Shown here: piece after piece, positions 1-13,280 of the stretch
Layout: every line of letters begins with the position of its first letter
How positions within the stretch are numbered: position 1 is the stretch's first letter
Assembly: GCA_963691655.1 (NCBI GenBank)
Contig: OY829329.1
Coordinates: 52,615,279-52,679,278, forward strand
Origin: Toxonevra muliebris
Lineage: Eukaryota > Arthropoda > Insecta > Diptera > Pallopteridae
DNA length: 64,000 nt
Direction of reading: 5' to 3'
Translations under genes and position numbers: made by a program
Notes under the pieces: generated by a model
What the model was told of the DNA's origin: nothing
The model's database searches: none
The model's input: the letters and a program-made list of their open reading frames with translations, nothing else

Positions 1-970
1 GGTACAGTAAAAACGGTATCCGTTTCAAGCTATACAGAAACAGAACGTTAATGTACAGTAAAAGTCGTACCTTTTTCAATTTTCCGTTTTTAGTCAGTAT
101 TTACTCCGTCAAAACGTTTTCCGTAAATTCTCCGTCAAAACGGATCCATTTACGGGCCCTGAATACTCCGTTCTAAACGTATCCGTTTCTTCTCCGTAAT
201 TTCACCGTCAAGTCTGTATTCGTTTGTATTCCGTAAAATCGTATTAATATGTTAGATTTTTTCTAAAATATTTTATTTTTGAAATTTTTCAAAACTAATT
301 TTCAATTCCCAGTGTCAGTAGAAGGTTTCGATTCCTGACTGGACAATTGCCGATTTCGCATTTTTTATGTGAGTAGATATTACATAAAAAATTATTCTCT
401 TTTTAATAGTATCTTTCTCATCCTAATAGACGCAATTCCTAATAATCGTGGAAAAAATACAAGCTGAAAATTTCTTCCAGACATCAATATTGTTGAAGAG
501 GAGAATGCTGTTAATATGGAAATACAACCACGGAAATTCAAGATAGAAAGGCACATCTTTGCCTATCTACACTATCCTTTATAGAAGCAGGAAGAATAAA
601 TATAGTGTGTTGTGCAATTTCACATTTACATTGCTATGTAGATATGTATGTATAATGCATGTACTTATGAATGTCGTTGTTGAAAATAAATTATATTTAT
701 ACATATACATTGGTAGTTCTCAGTTTTTAGTAAGAATATACTGTCCGGAAACGGTCCGTCATATCGTATTAATAACGGAAAAGTCTCCGTTTTTTATAAG
801 AATATACAGTCCGTAAACTGTACATTTTGTTGTACTTTCAGCGGAAAAATTTCCGTTTTGTATGTTCCTTTTTATCCGTTTGCTGTACCGTTTCCGGATC
901 CAGAAACGGATTCATTTCTCGATACAAATCCTTCACTTCTGTATCGTTTCTGGAACAGAATCGGTACGTT
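1..970. repeat. CCGT/ACGG-rich inverted-repeat block
   Basis: Two blocks, about 1-240 and 730-970, are full of short variants of TCCGTTT, CCGTAAA and ACGGA, together with their complements (for example AAACGG followed by CCGTTT). Between them lies ordinary AT-rich DNA. Both blocks contain CGTATTAATA-like strings (near 240 and 765), and both outer ends carry GTAC next to CCGTTTC-type strings, so the whole resembles a decayed foldback-type element with satellite-like arms. No coding sequence is convincing. The left edge may lie outside the window. The repeat pattern is seen directly; calling it a mobile element is inference. Confidence 0.4.
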
Positions 971-2835
971 TTGTTTGTTGGGTAGGTTCTAGACCCCATT
1001 TATCATCAATTGCAGATTTGCAGGAATAAAACGCATTTGAGGTTTTCTTAATCCTGCCTTGAAGAAATGTTATGTTTTCTTGTGCAAATGTAAAAGTAAA
1101 AATGTGAAGATAAGACTTGAAGACAATGGGTTTAAAGTTTTTGAATGGCATCTCCAGCAATTCAATATAACCAATCAACAAAACTTCTTAGGGAATTTAG
1201 TGGCAAATTAAAATATTCACAAAAAAAGTTTTTCCAGAGCCATATAAGAACTACATATTAGACTGTTAAAGTAGGTCTTCGGAAAATATAAACCAGAAAA
1301 TCGCAGTAAACCTTTGTTGGAAATGCATATGTCAAAAAGAAATATGCTTCACGACCATCTGATTAAGTCTTAAATGTTTATAATCAGCCATTGACATTCT
1401 TCTGTTCATTGACTTAACCATAACTAATTATTTAAACTGCATATTATAAAATCATTAATAATTTCTTAAGCATATAATACTCATTTAATTAACTTATTAA
1501 ATAGATAAATAACATTTTAAGTCAGCTTAAACTGCAGGCTATGTACAAAAGTAATTAAAACTTTCTTCAATCTTGCAAATATTTAATTTATAGTTGTACA
1601 TCGCACTTAATGCTACTGCATTTATATGTATTAAAGCAAACATAATACTTCATTTTAAATCAGTATGAAGAAAAAACTAATCCTATCATTATTAAATATG
1701 AAATAGATTTATTAAGTATTAAAACTAGTTGGACGACTGATTTTTCACTTTGATATTTACTCTTAATTATTGTAGTTTGCTTTGTTTTCATTTGAAATTT
1801 ATGTATGAATGAGTGGTAATTTATTACTTGCAAAAAAAAAGAAAATTAAATAAACGTTAAACAATTCGAAAGTGAAAATTATTAAGTATGGATTAATAAC
1901 TTTAAAAGCGCGCATGGTTAATTTCAATTGTTGGCAACTTCATTTTGCAAGACTAACTAAATGAAAATGGAAAAAAGTCTTATATGTACAATTAAAGAAA
2001 ATATTTTTTTTAAAGAATTGTTAAACCTTTTACGTTAATTATAATTGTTCCACAGAACTTTTTAGTTATTACTATTATTTTCTTGTATTGTATGTAAGTA
2101 AATAAGTTGAAAACTGAAAATGTTTTCAATTATACCAAGTATAAATTCATATTTTCAGACAAGGTCAATTGCCTAAATGTTTATACCATATACTAGATAT
2201 TTATATATTTAAATGTGAAAGTAGTTCACTGGTTAATTATATTTTATTTTGTTTATCTCACTTAATATTTATGTACATACATAAGTATGTCAATAAAATT
2301 GACAAACAAATGTAGATATACAGGAATTTATTTCATTGACATTAATATTCTGGAAAATGTAGTTAAAAATAAATGCAAAATTGGAAAAACCTGGGAAAAA
2401 AGTCTTAAGCAATCATTGTAATCTAATTTTTCAATAAAATATCAATTGGATTATCAAATGAATACAAATTTTCTTAACACACTAGAAACACCTGACCTAC
2501 TGTGCTCACAGCTAAGCAAAAGTCCTGCTTGGCACTCTTGGGCACATTTTTCTTTGATTTCAATTTCAGTTTCGGGTTCTGTGATTAAAAATCAGATTGA
2601 GAATAAAAAAAAATGATAAATTTAAGGGGAAGACATGGAGTTTCTGAAACTTACTCAAGGTGGAGCAAAAGTAATCACCTGATTTGGACCTTGAATTTTC
2701 TTTCAATAGCAACTGAAAATGATATCGTTTAAATTTGGGTTTCCAGTATTTACGCAAATTTGAGCCTTTCCTTTTCTCTATTTCTTACCTAATGTTGTCT
2801 TTCAGAGCTGCGAGAATTTGTGGCTTATTTACATA
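971..2835. other. AT-rich intergenic DNA, no gene seen
   Basis: Very AT-rich sequence with only short ORFs that show no recognisable protein motif. I see no tandem repeat, hairpin or RNA gene that I can support. The mariner copy begins at its right edge. Confidence 0.5.
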
Positions 2836-3738
2836 CCACCTTGATCAAAAAGTTCCCGGAATTTATTCAGAAAATTAAAAATACAAGTTTATTCATCTAA
2901 ATCTATACTGTCCCCTTCTAAGTAATCCCCATCGACTGCAACACACTTATGCCAGCGCTTTATCCAATTCTCAAAACATTTTTTATATTCGGTTTTCGGT
3001 ATGTCCATCAGTGCTTACTGCGATTTTTCCATTACTTCCTCTCGGCTGTTGAAAGGCGTTCCCCGTAATGGTTTTTTATCTCGATTGAACAGAAAGAAGC
3101 CACAGGGAGCCAAATCAGGTGAATTCGGTGGCTGTTGGATGGTATTTGTTGCAATTTTCGACAAAAAATTACGAATAATGATGACACTGTGCGACGGTGC
3201 ATTATCATGGTGCAAAATCCACGAGTGTTCTGTCCACAATTCTGGTCTCTTTCGGCGAATTGCTTCACGCAAACGCCTCATAACGCCCAAATAATACTCT
3301 CTGATAGTTAATTTGCGGTTATTGACCAAAATTTCTTTTACTTTATCAACGTTTTCGTCAGTTTTCGATGTCGATGGTCTGCCACCGCGTTCATCATTTT
3401 CGATTGACTCACGACTACTTTTGAACCGCTCGTGCCACCGGTTAACGACCGTTTTCTTTAGAGAATCGTTGCCGAAACACTTTTCGGACATTTCCAACGT
3501 TCGCGCACCATTACATCCGTTTTTACGCAAATACAATACAATTTAATAAAATTGTAAAAAATCGCCAACACACACACAGATTGATGTACTCTTGGCTACG
3601 TAACTTTCAAGCTATGACGCTAAGATTTAGAGGGAATATCAACAACAGATGTACCAACTTAACAAAAAAAAAACAGAACTCAAATCGGAACGATGGGAGC
3701 TCCATACGGTTATTCCGGGAACTTTTTGATCAAGGTGG
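2836..3738 (-). mobile_element. mariner-family transposon, internally deleted and mutated
   Basis: A 903-bp element with near-perfect terminal inverted repeats starting CCACCTTGATCAAAAAG, flanked on both sides by the TA target duplication (2834-2835 and 3739-3740). Intact mariners are about 1.3 kb, so roughly 400 bp are missing. The minus strand encodes transposase from 3536 down: an N-terminal helix-turn-helix part with GGRPSTS, then an abrupt join from KLTIRE to a segment containing HHDNAPSH. The deletion removed the middle of the protein, including the first catalytic Asp. The second Asp (HHDN) is present, but the third, normally in an APCD- or APSD-type motif, is Gly (APCGFF). An in-frame TAA near 3012 also interrupts the C-terminal part, which then continues readable. 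It cannot make active transposase, but its ends could still be used by one supplied in trans. Confidence 0.93.
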
Positions 3739-3740
3739 TA

Positions 3741-5586
3741 GACCAATGATTTCAAATAACTCCGAAGAAATAAATCTAGAATGGTCAGATCGGGTGATCT
3801 GGCAAACTAATGTATAGCGGTTCATGATTTATTTATCTAAGTATATTCTGCTTTTGATTACAACACAAATGTCAAAGTTAAGATGGCATTAGACAAAAAT
3901 GAGAGCATTTTTCGATTGAGTGATAATTTTTTCACCACCATGTTTTTTAAGTGGGAAAAACTATACAGTTAGGGACTTAAGTCTTCATACACCCTCAAAA
4001 TATCAAGAAACTGCTAAGCAAAAAGCATCACAAAAAAAGTTGTTATGCCGAAATAATTTTATTACATTTTTATTTGTGTACAAAAACAAAAATTTCCATT
4101 TCTTTTATTATATATTATTATTATATTTTCCTCCTTCTCTCCGTATAAATATTTCGCAGATTATGAATTATCCTGAATTAAAAAACTTTGTGAAGAAACG
4201 AAACATCTAAACCATCTCATTTTAGATCCGCTAGTGGTTTAGAGATATCAATCTCAGAATCTTAAGTGGATATCTTTCATAAAGTCGAAGATATTGGAAT
4301 ACACATATGATTTTGTACCTCAGAGACCCATTATATCATTCTAGGGTTAAAACTAATACACTATATAATAATTTAATGTGTAATAAGTAAAAGCTAGTAC
4401 CTATTATTAGATTTATGTATAGGTTTCATTTTGTAAGTAGAAGGAAACGTAAATGTAGTTCAATGACAACAAATGTTATTATTGAATTTATTTTAATCGA
4501 ATATTTTATTAAACGTAGCGTTTTATTAGCGTAAGAAGAAGCAAATGAATAATTAGAACTGAACTGAACTTTCACCTTTTCCATTATGAATAACTTTTTT
4601 CAATTTATCGCAATTTTTTTGTATTAATTGAATTTAACTGAAGCACAAATTCACTTCAAGTTTTCGGGAATTCCCGAACATCTCAGCATTTAAAAACTTG
4701 ACAAAAAAACTAATTCTTTGTAATAATTCCAACTGAGTTATCAAAACTTCGCAGGTTTGCGGACAGAATTACATTAGTTTACAAGAAATATTTCATATAA
4801 TTAAAACCAATGCTTCTAAAATAAATTTTTGTGCTTATTTAAAAAATCATTGTGCTTTTTCTAGGCTGATCGCTTTCAATTCCTTAACAAAAGTTTCTAA
4901 AATTTTGAGATATCATACTTATGAATCGCTGTGACTAAAACAGATAAAATATAAAGGGGACTGTGGGGGAAGTTGGCACATCTTTCTTGTTTCGCTATAA
5001 AAAATTTCGCTGTGAAAATAGACAAGAGGCCAATACCACTTTGTTTGATGGGCTATTATATGTTCCGAGAGATTATAGTCTACCATGTTACCATCAGACC
5101 ACCGAGCTTTTTTGGAAAATCGGTGAAGGTTGGCATACATTTTCAAAAATTTTAAGAACATTTTTAAAATATCTGCGTAACGTAAATTGAATTGCAAAAT
5201 GCAAAATGAAGGCTATTAGCTCCTTGAACATACATTTCAAAAAATGTATATTGCTACAATTTTTTAGAAAATCAAATTCTGCTGGACTGTGTTATATATA
5301 ATCAGAAAAAGAATACAAACAAATTAATGTCAGAATAAGGCCACCTTATCTTAAACAAAAAAAAAAAATATTGATGTTTTAAAAAGAATAAAGATAACAA
5401 TATTTTTTGTATAAAAAATTACACTGTGCGACAAAAATCAGCTTTTTAAAAGTTTTGGGTAATTGCACACCTTTTCTGAAGAGTGTTCTCATAAGAATCG
5501 TAGTCCTGATTTTGCATTTTTTCGGGTTATGTTTAGAATCTATGAAATTTAGCTGAATGTTTTTAAAATTTTCATATGCCCACATA
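3741..5586. other. AT-rich intergenic DNA, no gene seen
   Basis: Lies between the mariner and Tc1-like copies. Around 4955-5190 there is a slightly more GC-rich stretch with overlapping short ORFs on both strands, but none shows a recognisable domain, and frames open on both strands suggest chance or an old repeat. I see nothing else to support. Confidence 0.4.
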
Positions 5587-7163
5587 CAGTGTCGAACTAA
5601 ACTAAAGCAGGGATTCTTCCTTGTTTGCATTTTGTTCAGTAATATTGTAAAACATGCTTGGACTGAAGTTTTTTTTTTATGAATGTAGTAAGAATATACA
5701 CTCGTTGCAATAAAATGTAAGATATATAATATTATTTTTCAAATAAAATACAAATTTTAACTCAAAAGTAAAAAAATGCATAAAACTAAAGCACATACAG
5801 AATATATTAATGGAAAAGTTCGATTTCTCCACTATTTTGTAGCCTATCTATTATTTTTCAGAGTTGTTGCACATTTTTGTGGCATGGACTCAATAAAATT
5901 ACTCAAAACGTCTGCAGAAATGTTCTTCCATGCAATCTCCGATTGTTAGAAAATGGAATCCTTGTTTTTATCCTTTATGAACTGAATTTTCCGATCTATA
6001 ATTTCGTATATATGTTTTGAGATTGGGTGAATGGGTGGTCCTCTATTAAATCTCGACCTTATTGGCAACAAACCATTCTTTTAAACACCGTGCTGGGATC
6101 GTCATCATGCTGGTAGACATGCTTTAACAGCAGATCTTCGTCCGTATAAAGTAACATAACATTCTGGGGAATATCTTTGTACATCAGACGGTCCATTATA
6201 CCTCTTATTTCCATGGCCAAAAAAATCACCAGACCATTACGGTGTTTTTATAATAACACGGAATTCATCGTTGCTCTTTTGGTCTGCACACTATCTTCAA
6301 TCCGTCGCAACTTTTCGTGTTAAATATAGATTCATCAGTAAAAATCACGATCTTTCATTTGGCAGTAGCCCAGCTAATGTACGTGGATACAAATTCGAGT
6401 CTTGCCTGTTGATTCTTTTGAGAAATAAATGGCTTTTTAACGCTTTGGTATGTTGCTAAGCCAGCCTCCACAGCTCGTCGTTAGATAAACTTATGTGAAA
6501 TGTTTAAACGCAATTTATTTCCGAGATATAAAAGGAGCTTTTTTATAATCCGAAAGATGGCCTGATCCTCACGTTTGATTGTGCCCCGCGATCTGCCACC
6601 TCCATATTTAGCATATAAAAAATGAGAAGTGCGAAAACGACTTATAGCTCGGGAATTAACGCAATAGCGAATACAAAATTTTTTACAATGCAGCTTTATT
6701 AAATCTACCTAGAATATTTTCTCTAAATTGGGCAGAATACTAATTTCGAGCCATTTTGGGAAGCGAAATTTTGAAATGGGAACGGTGACAGTGAATGGTA
6801 ACCGACAACTTGTATACGCATCCAATTTTTTTTAAAACCTGCTTTTTGTTTTCCAAAATAATGGGTTTCTAGTTTAAAGATGGTTGTTATTGTTTATTTT
6901 TAACAATTGATTGTAACAGTAAGCGAAAAAGATTATGTGCTTTAATTTTGTCGTGGTAGGTTTAGGCATATTGGGCAATGTTAGTGAAAAAAAAAGAAAA
7001 ACTTTACCCAGTTTTTAATATTATTTTGTTTCAACAAGTGCATAATTATATTAAATTTATAAAAAAAAAAAAAAAAAAATATGTGCATACTTGCATATTT
7101 TTAAATTTTATTGAACTAAATGTTGGCAAAGAAGAGTTCGTGCTTTAGTTTTGTCCGACACTG
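5587..7163 (-). mobile_element. Tc1-like transposon, degenerate, with IR/DR ends
   Basis: The ends CAGTGTCGAACTAAACT (left) and its imperfect inverse at 7141-7163 are each flanked by TA (5585-5586 and 7164-7165), giving a 1577-bp element, close to the usual 1.6-1.7 kb. A second, inner copy of the AAACTAAAGCAC motif lies about 200 bp inside each end (5782-5794 and 6935-6953), which is the IR/DR arrangement of some Tc1-like families. The minus strand between them translates in broken frames to transposase fragments: a stretch like FTDES, one like TVMVW, and a C-terminal part resembling AWKNISADVLSNFIESMPQK. Many stops and frameshifts interrupt it, so it is a dead copy. The family name within Tc1 is not determined. 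Confidence 0.85.
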
Positions 7164-7204
7164 TATGTAAAGTTTTATATGGTTTTTTTTTTTTGTTAAT
7201 TTAA

Positions 7205-7874
7205 GGGGGTATTCTACCCGAGATGGTCCGAAAAATCGATTTTTTTTAATTTTCCTGGAATCGCTGATTAACCGTAAGTTACATCATTTGTAAGTACCAT
7301 GTTTGTAAATCTTTAAGCTCGTTTTTCTCGAAACCATTTTTTTCGGGTCGGTGGACACGATTCACAAAAAACCATTTGTCTAATTGACTTGAAATTTTGC
7401 AAGGCTACTAAGCAAATATATAGGTATGACCTTATCTAGGATTATGGGGAAAGCATTTGTTTAACTAATGTTGTTAATGCAAAATATAAATAAAAACAGG
7501 GCAAAAAATCGTCATTTTTTTCAAACGTCTGATTTAAATTGAAGAAAATTGTTCTAATTTTTTTTTTCTTATTCCCTAGATGAGGCGATAGCAGGAAGTC
7601 TCACGATTACAAAATGCGTTACATTTTGTGTTTCAGAATATTCAAACCGGAGATATCATGTCCACCATGGAGCAACTATTTTCGGCAGGCTCAAGTTCGA
7701 GGCGTCGAATGAACCATTATTAACAAAGATATTTTTAACATTAAAAACGAAAATTATTGTTCAAAACCTGTAGAAAAACTTGCAAAAAACCTCGAATAAA
7801 AATATTGAAAAACTTTTCATTTACAACGATTTGAAAACATTGATATTTCGCACCATCTCGGGTAGAATATCCCC
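7205..7874. mobile_element. MITE with TTAA target duplication (piggyBac-like)
   Basis: The left end GGGGGTATTCTACCCGAGAT and the inverse of the right end (GGGGATATTCTACCCGAGAT) differ at one base, and TTAA abuts both (7201-7204 and 7875-7878). The 670-bp interior has no ORF of note. The TTAA duplication is characteristic of piggyBac-superfamily insertion, so this is probably a non-autonomous derivative. The ends and TTAA are seen directly; the superfamily is inference from the target site. Confidence 0.8.
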
Positions 7875-7878
7875 TTAA

Positions 7879-10800
7879 AGAGAACATAAATATAAATATT
7901 CATGGAAATGTTTTCAGGTATATGTACTAAGCTTGCAATGATATCTATTTAATTTTAAAAACCTACATACGTGTAACTTAAAAACAACAAATAAATTAAT
8001 AAAAATATTCAAAAATAAAATAAGTGCAAAATTGTTTAACCTACTGAAAACTAATAATTTTCTTTAAATTTCGTGAGGATGCTATATATGTAAGTTGCTT
8101 TGAAGAATTTCAGATTCTTATATACACATGTGTGTATATTTTTTAATAAATATTATTATTATTATTTATTTAATCTTAAAATTAATTTTAATACTAATCT
8201 TAAGTAAGTTAAGCGCTAGATGCCACTTTCGTTCAATAAAATGTTTCATATAATATATTAATTTCAATTTTCACTCCAATTTATAATTCCCACTGAAGAC
8301 CAGGTAAGTACCATTCATCGTAAGAGCTAAACAACCTAAAAAGTTTTTTCGATTTTCCTACTTGTCAATTTTCCGAAGCGTATCTTGTTTCGATTTCTTA
8401 TTTCTGGAAAATCTGACATTTTCAAAAATTAGCAACTAAAGAACGCAATTATCTAAAACTGCATAGAAAAGCTTTATAATCCCATCTTTTCTCTTTGAAA
8501 AAAAAGAAAAAATTATAAAGTTATCTCTTTTAAGACACCAAGTTATGATTTTTCAACAAATTATAAAACCTTGTAAACATTTTCTTGAATGTCAGGGAGC
8601 TACAATCTTTACAAGTATACGCTTCCGAAAATTTGCGCCACTATTCAGAGTTTGTTTTTTGTGTCGGACTGTGTTATTTATAAAATGAAAAATCAATATA
8701 ATGAATTATAAGTAATAAAACTATTTTATAAATCAAATTCGATTTTTGCTAAAGTATCAGCTTTTCAATGCTCACATTTCCATGTTTGCTTATATATATT
8801 TCAAAATCCATAAGCCGCAATTTTTTTTTTATAAATTTTCAATGAAACTTCAATATATTTTATTTTAAAAGAAAATTACAAGCGCGTCGTTGTCAGAAAG
8901 CCACGTTATTGACTGATTTCACTATACAAGGCAAGAATAATATTCTTCAGACTTCTCACTCACTTCACTAACTTGTTGTTATTGTAGACAATTTTAGCTT
9001 TATCAACAGAAAAAAAAATTCTATATTTTTTTTTCGCTTCTGATAAGAATTCAAGCAAAATTGACAATGAATATGGTGGGAAGCAATATGAAGCTTACTT
9101 TAATTTCTTATGAGTATTTTCTGTTCATTTGTTTTTTTTTATAATTGTCTTTTCTTAAAATTAAATGAAATTATTACCTACTATGTAGGTACAATATTTC
9201 ATAACACATGAAATTTTTTTCAGCTGTATTTGTTAAGCAAATTTTTGTATCTTGCATATGAATTTGTATAGAGCTATAATTTAAATATGAACCTTAAAGT
9301 TGTAAGTTGTGGGTCTTTTTCAGAGGGGATTCTAAATATTTTTTAGAGGGATGAACATTTATAACTTTTAGCTTCAGTTTTGCAGTGAGGTATGAACTTA
9401 GTTTGTGGTTTAAACTTAGTTCTGTTGGCACAAGCATATGAAATTTTAACAGCTGAAATGAGTTTAAATCACTAAAATTTTTTATTTATTTTTCTTTTCC
9501 TACCGTCAAAATTTACATAAATGTTGTAAATCGTTTTCAAGAACTCACCGTTAAATATTGATTCTATCACAAAATCTTGCAACCATTTTTTCACGAACGT
9601 CTGTTTTTAAATTAAATTAGAAAATTATTCATAACACTTTCATATACTTTCTGCATGGAAATGACACTTAAATTATATAATTAAATATATTTTTAACAGC
9701 ATTTTCTTTTGTCTATTTCTATATGTATATTAGTTATGACTTGGTAGCGTTCTTTTGCTACTACAATATATTTATGTATCTGCAACTGGGTTCATCAACA
9801 AACAAAATGCAACTGAAAGTTTTTAACTACAATATTTAAACATTCAAGCGAAGCGCAAAAACAATAGCAACAAAAAACATTTCAAATGATGGTAAAAAAT
9901 ATTGTATTAAAACAGAAAAAAAACAAAAAAAAAGCAAAAAAAATAGAGCCACACCGACACAAACAGAAATTTTATGGAAAAGTAGAGCTTAAAAATATAG
10001 GTATAGTTTGAGAAACTTAACTTAAAAAGAAACAATAGGGTACCTTTTATATATACTTAATACTAAGCGTGTACTTGTGACTTTTGTAATTATATATAAC
10101 AACTGTTATTGCAGCAAAAGCAAAAAAAAAAACAACAAGAGGAAGATGGGTTACTAACTTGTTTGTTTGTTTGTTTTTTTTTTAGTTTTTGCTGTTGTTT
10201 TTGTTTGAGAAATAAACCGCAGATGGGCACATTATAAGAGTTTGAGCCGTTGGTCTTTTAAGACTAAAGATAGTCTTTATCTATGTAGATAAAACTAACA
10301 AATTTTTAAAGGCAAACAAAAGTTAACGTGTTGTTTATAGGCAGACCAAAAAGAACTTAGCCAATCAAAGCTGATAATTGAGGACTTTAAGGGGTCTTTT
10401 GCCGTGATTTAATTGCAAGTAAACTATACGATATTTTGTAATGTAGTTTCTGCTAATTCTTTATTGAATTTTAAACTACAATAAAAAATATTTTTCATGA
10501 GGAAACATTCTAAAATTTTGCCATGCACCCAGGTAAAGAGATGGCTCCAAAAAAAATGAGTGTTCGGAAATTTTTGCAAATCACGTAAGAAGCCGAGGCA
10601 TTAAACTAATTTCACTCATTCTAACAAAAATTTAAAATTGTGATCAAGTTTTCTTCTTCAAAAAATTTCACAAAAATTCCCTTATTAACATCTTCAAGTT
10701 ATTGCTCAGGGCCTTTATTAGATTTTTCTGGAGGCCTATTTATGAGTCTAAAATAAACCAGAAGTTGGATTTTTAGTTGAGTATAATATTTCAATATTAT

Positions 10801-11977
10801 TATTATTTTTTTTTTTTTTAAGTTTATATATGTATATGCATGCAAAAATTTCTTTTAGATTGATCCTGGCATTCCAGGTTATTGCTCGAGGCCTTATATT
10901 GGCTAATGCTGATATAAACCAAAAAATCCAAATTAGCTCCTCAAAAAACATTGAGTTCTTAGAAAAAAATCCGTCCGATAATCTAGTTTCGATATTCATA
11001 CCACACTGGGGCACTGCAAACTAGCTACACTAACTGTAGTTTCAGTCTAAAAAAATCTGAGGCACCGGATCATATATTGCTATAGTATGAGACCCTCACT
11101 CACAGAAAAAGAAAGAAAGAAATATCTAGGACACTAAATTGTAGAATAGAGATAAGTGACTTATTGAGATTCGTTAGGGGAATTGGTTTTATACATAGAA
11201 TGTTTATAACTAAACTTGAAATTGGGGGTAAAATAGATCCAATTGATCAAGTATTCTAATGTACCTCCATAAAGAACCAAAGAAATGAAGGGCCCTGTTA
11301 GACCTGATTGCTGCCAGACCTGCTAGCAAATAAGTGTAAAGTATTTATAAATAAATGTTAACGAAACTTTTGGAGGATCTGGTGCCAAAAAAACATTACC
11401 AACGCAGACCTGTGAGCGAGATGTCTGCAAGGACCAATATGGGAGGAAATGCAGGAGGAAAAAGAGTAAGGCCTAAAAACACTTGGAAATCAACTCTTCA
11501 GAGGGGAATACAGTTAACGGGAAAATAATTGCCGAAATGAAATTTATTCCAAAATACCTCTATACTCCAGAAGAAATCAGAATCAGTCTTCCACATTGAA
11601 TGAAATGTTTCAGCTCGAGATCAAATCAAAATCTGCAATAAATATTAGGCAAGTGCATAATAACAAAAACAAATAAAAATGTCGTAAAGTAAATAAATAA
11701 TATTTTTTACCACTGTACTAAAAAATTTTTAATTGGTTACACATAATAATAAAAATTTGTTACGGTGCAATCTCGATGAATTAATTAACTGTAACACCGT
11801 AGCATATTTCAATATTATTATTATTATTTTTTTATTTATAGCTTATGTATATGTTGTTTTTCAATATTTAATAAGTATAACTTTAGTTCAGAGTACACAT
11901 TTTTTATAAATAATTACCTTACTGAAGTTATTCTATTGTATACAAATATAAATGTATGTATGTAATCAAGTAAATAT
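7879..11977. other. Intergenic DNA with weak old repeats, no gene
   Basis: Mostly AT-rich sequence with A and T runs. Two imperfectly repeated patches share TTATTGCTC followed by GGCCTT (near 10700 and 10880) and a CTCC-AAAAAA-GAGTTC pattern (near 10540 and 10940), suggesting an old duplicated repeat. About 11430-11510 translates on the plus strand to a patch like RPKNTWKSTLQRGIQ, which resembles the C-terminal tail found in some endonuclease/reverse transcriptase ORFs; the fragment is short and I hold it weakly. No host gene is visible. Confidence 0.35.
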
Positions 11978-13280
11978 ATTGGGGAGAAAGGGGCAAGTTG
12001 ACAAAAGTTCACAACGTTTCCATTGAAGTGAAAATATTCTACTCGTTAGTCGTCTTAGAATGTGATGGGCAATATATTCCACATTCCTTTCGCTCTCTGC
12101 AGAGTATGGACAGTATAGGATTACAAATTAAATACCAATATCTCAAATAGGTTAAAAGTTTTAGCTAAAAATATACCAAATGTAAGGAAAGTATTTACTC
12201 GTAGTTATATAGTATTTAGCAGTGTGGCCAACTCAGCGCTTTTCTCGCTGATTTTAGTGCTTTTTGAAAATTAAAACGCGGAAAAAAGTGATTTAGCGCT
12301 CAGTACGTTTTTTCAATTTAAAATATCTTCGAAAAATAGAAGAAATTTTCATGGACTAGAAGTATCAGATGTGTGCCTGTACTAGTGAAAAAGTTTAAAT
12401 GTATTGAGTTTTCTCGCACTTTTATATTGAAAAAATTTTACGCCTTTTTAAAAAAATACGCGTTTTATTATTCATTTTAGCGGATTTTGAAAAACAAAAG
12501 TTGGCTTTCTACGGATTTAAGAGTATTTTTTTAGAATCCATACATTTATTAGTGTAACTACATTCTTATTCCAGAAGATCCAAATATCCAATACACTATC
12601 TATATTATATATCAATTTCAAGAGCTTGACACGTAGGTGAACCAAAAATTATCAGATTTAAAATCGGTTATGCCAATTCCAAAATATTAGCGTCGGAAGT
12701 TTTTCAAAATTCGCTCACTGAACAAAGCATTGCATTCATCGTTGTAAAAATCATTGCTTAAGCGGGAGTAAATAATAAATGAGAGAGAAAGAGAGAAGAC
12801 ATGAGTAACGGCATCTCTTAGAATTATATAACGAATTATCTGCATACACAAACAACAAAACAAACACCAACGAGTAGTTTAGTTCTCTTTTGATATTTGT
12901 TTTTTCATAAAGAGATTTCTTCCGCAAAAAAATAGCTCCAGTTACTGGTGCCTTACCGACTAGTATCATTTTATTTAGCAAAAAGCTTTTACATAATAAA
13001 AGTGTAGCAGAACAGTAGAATGGTAGTGTCAGTTCCTTTCAATAAAACTATTCAGTGAAAATAACTGTCTCGTAATTCCCATTAACTTTACAAAATTTTC
13101 GACTAAATAGATTGTAGAAATGGGGGTACTATCACAAACATCACTGATGAGGAACAGTAGCGAGTTCCGAAACGTTCGTCTGATCTGCTAGTTCTACGAA
13201 AAAGCGTTTGCGATTGCATACTCTTCTGCACCGCATATCGATTAGATAAATCTAACTCAAATCAACCCGATCTCCCCAAT
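11978..13280. mobile_element. Possible transposon with ATTGGGGAGA ends
   Basis: ATTGGGGAGA at 11978 is matched by its exact inverse TCTCCCCAAT ending at 13280, giving a span of about 1.3 kb, similar to a small DNA transposon. The similarity weakens beyond about ten bases and no clean target duplication or transposase frame is seen. An inner imperfect foldback (about 12222-12510) with GCCAAC-type arms lies inside. This may be a decayed element or a chance match of short ends. Confidence 0.3.

Noticed and set aside
3001..3546. Plus-strand ORFs in the mariner copy
   Set aside because: They lie opposite the transposase frame, which carries the recognisable motifs.
11430..11510. LINE coding fragment
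   Set aside because: The resemblance rests on a short patch; not enough to list as an element.
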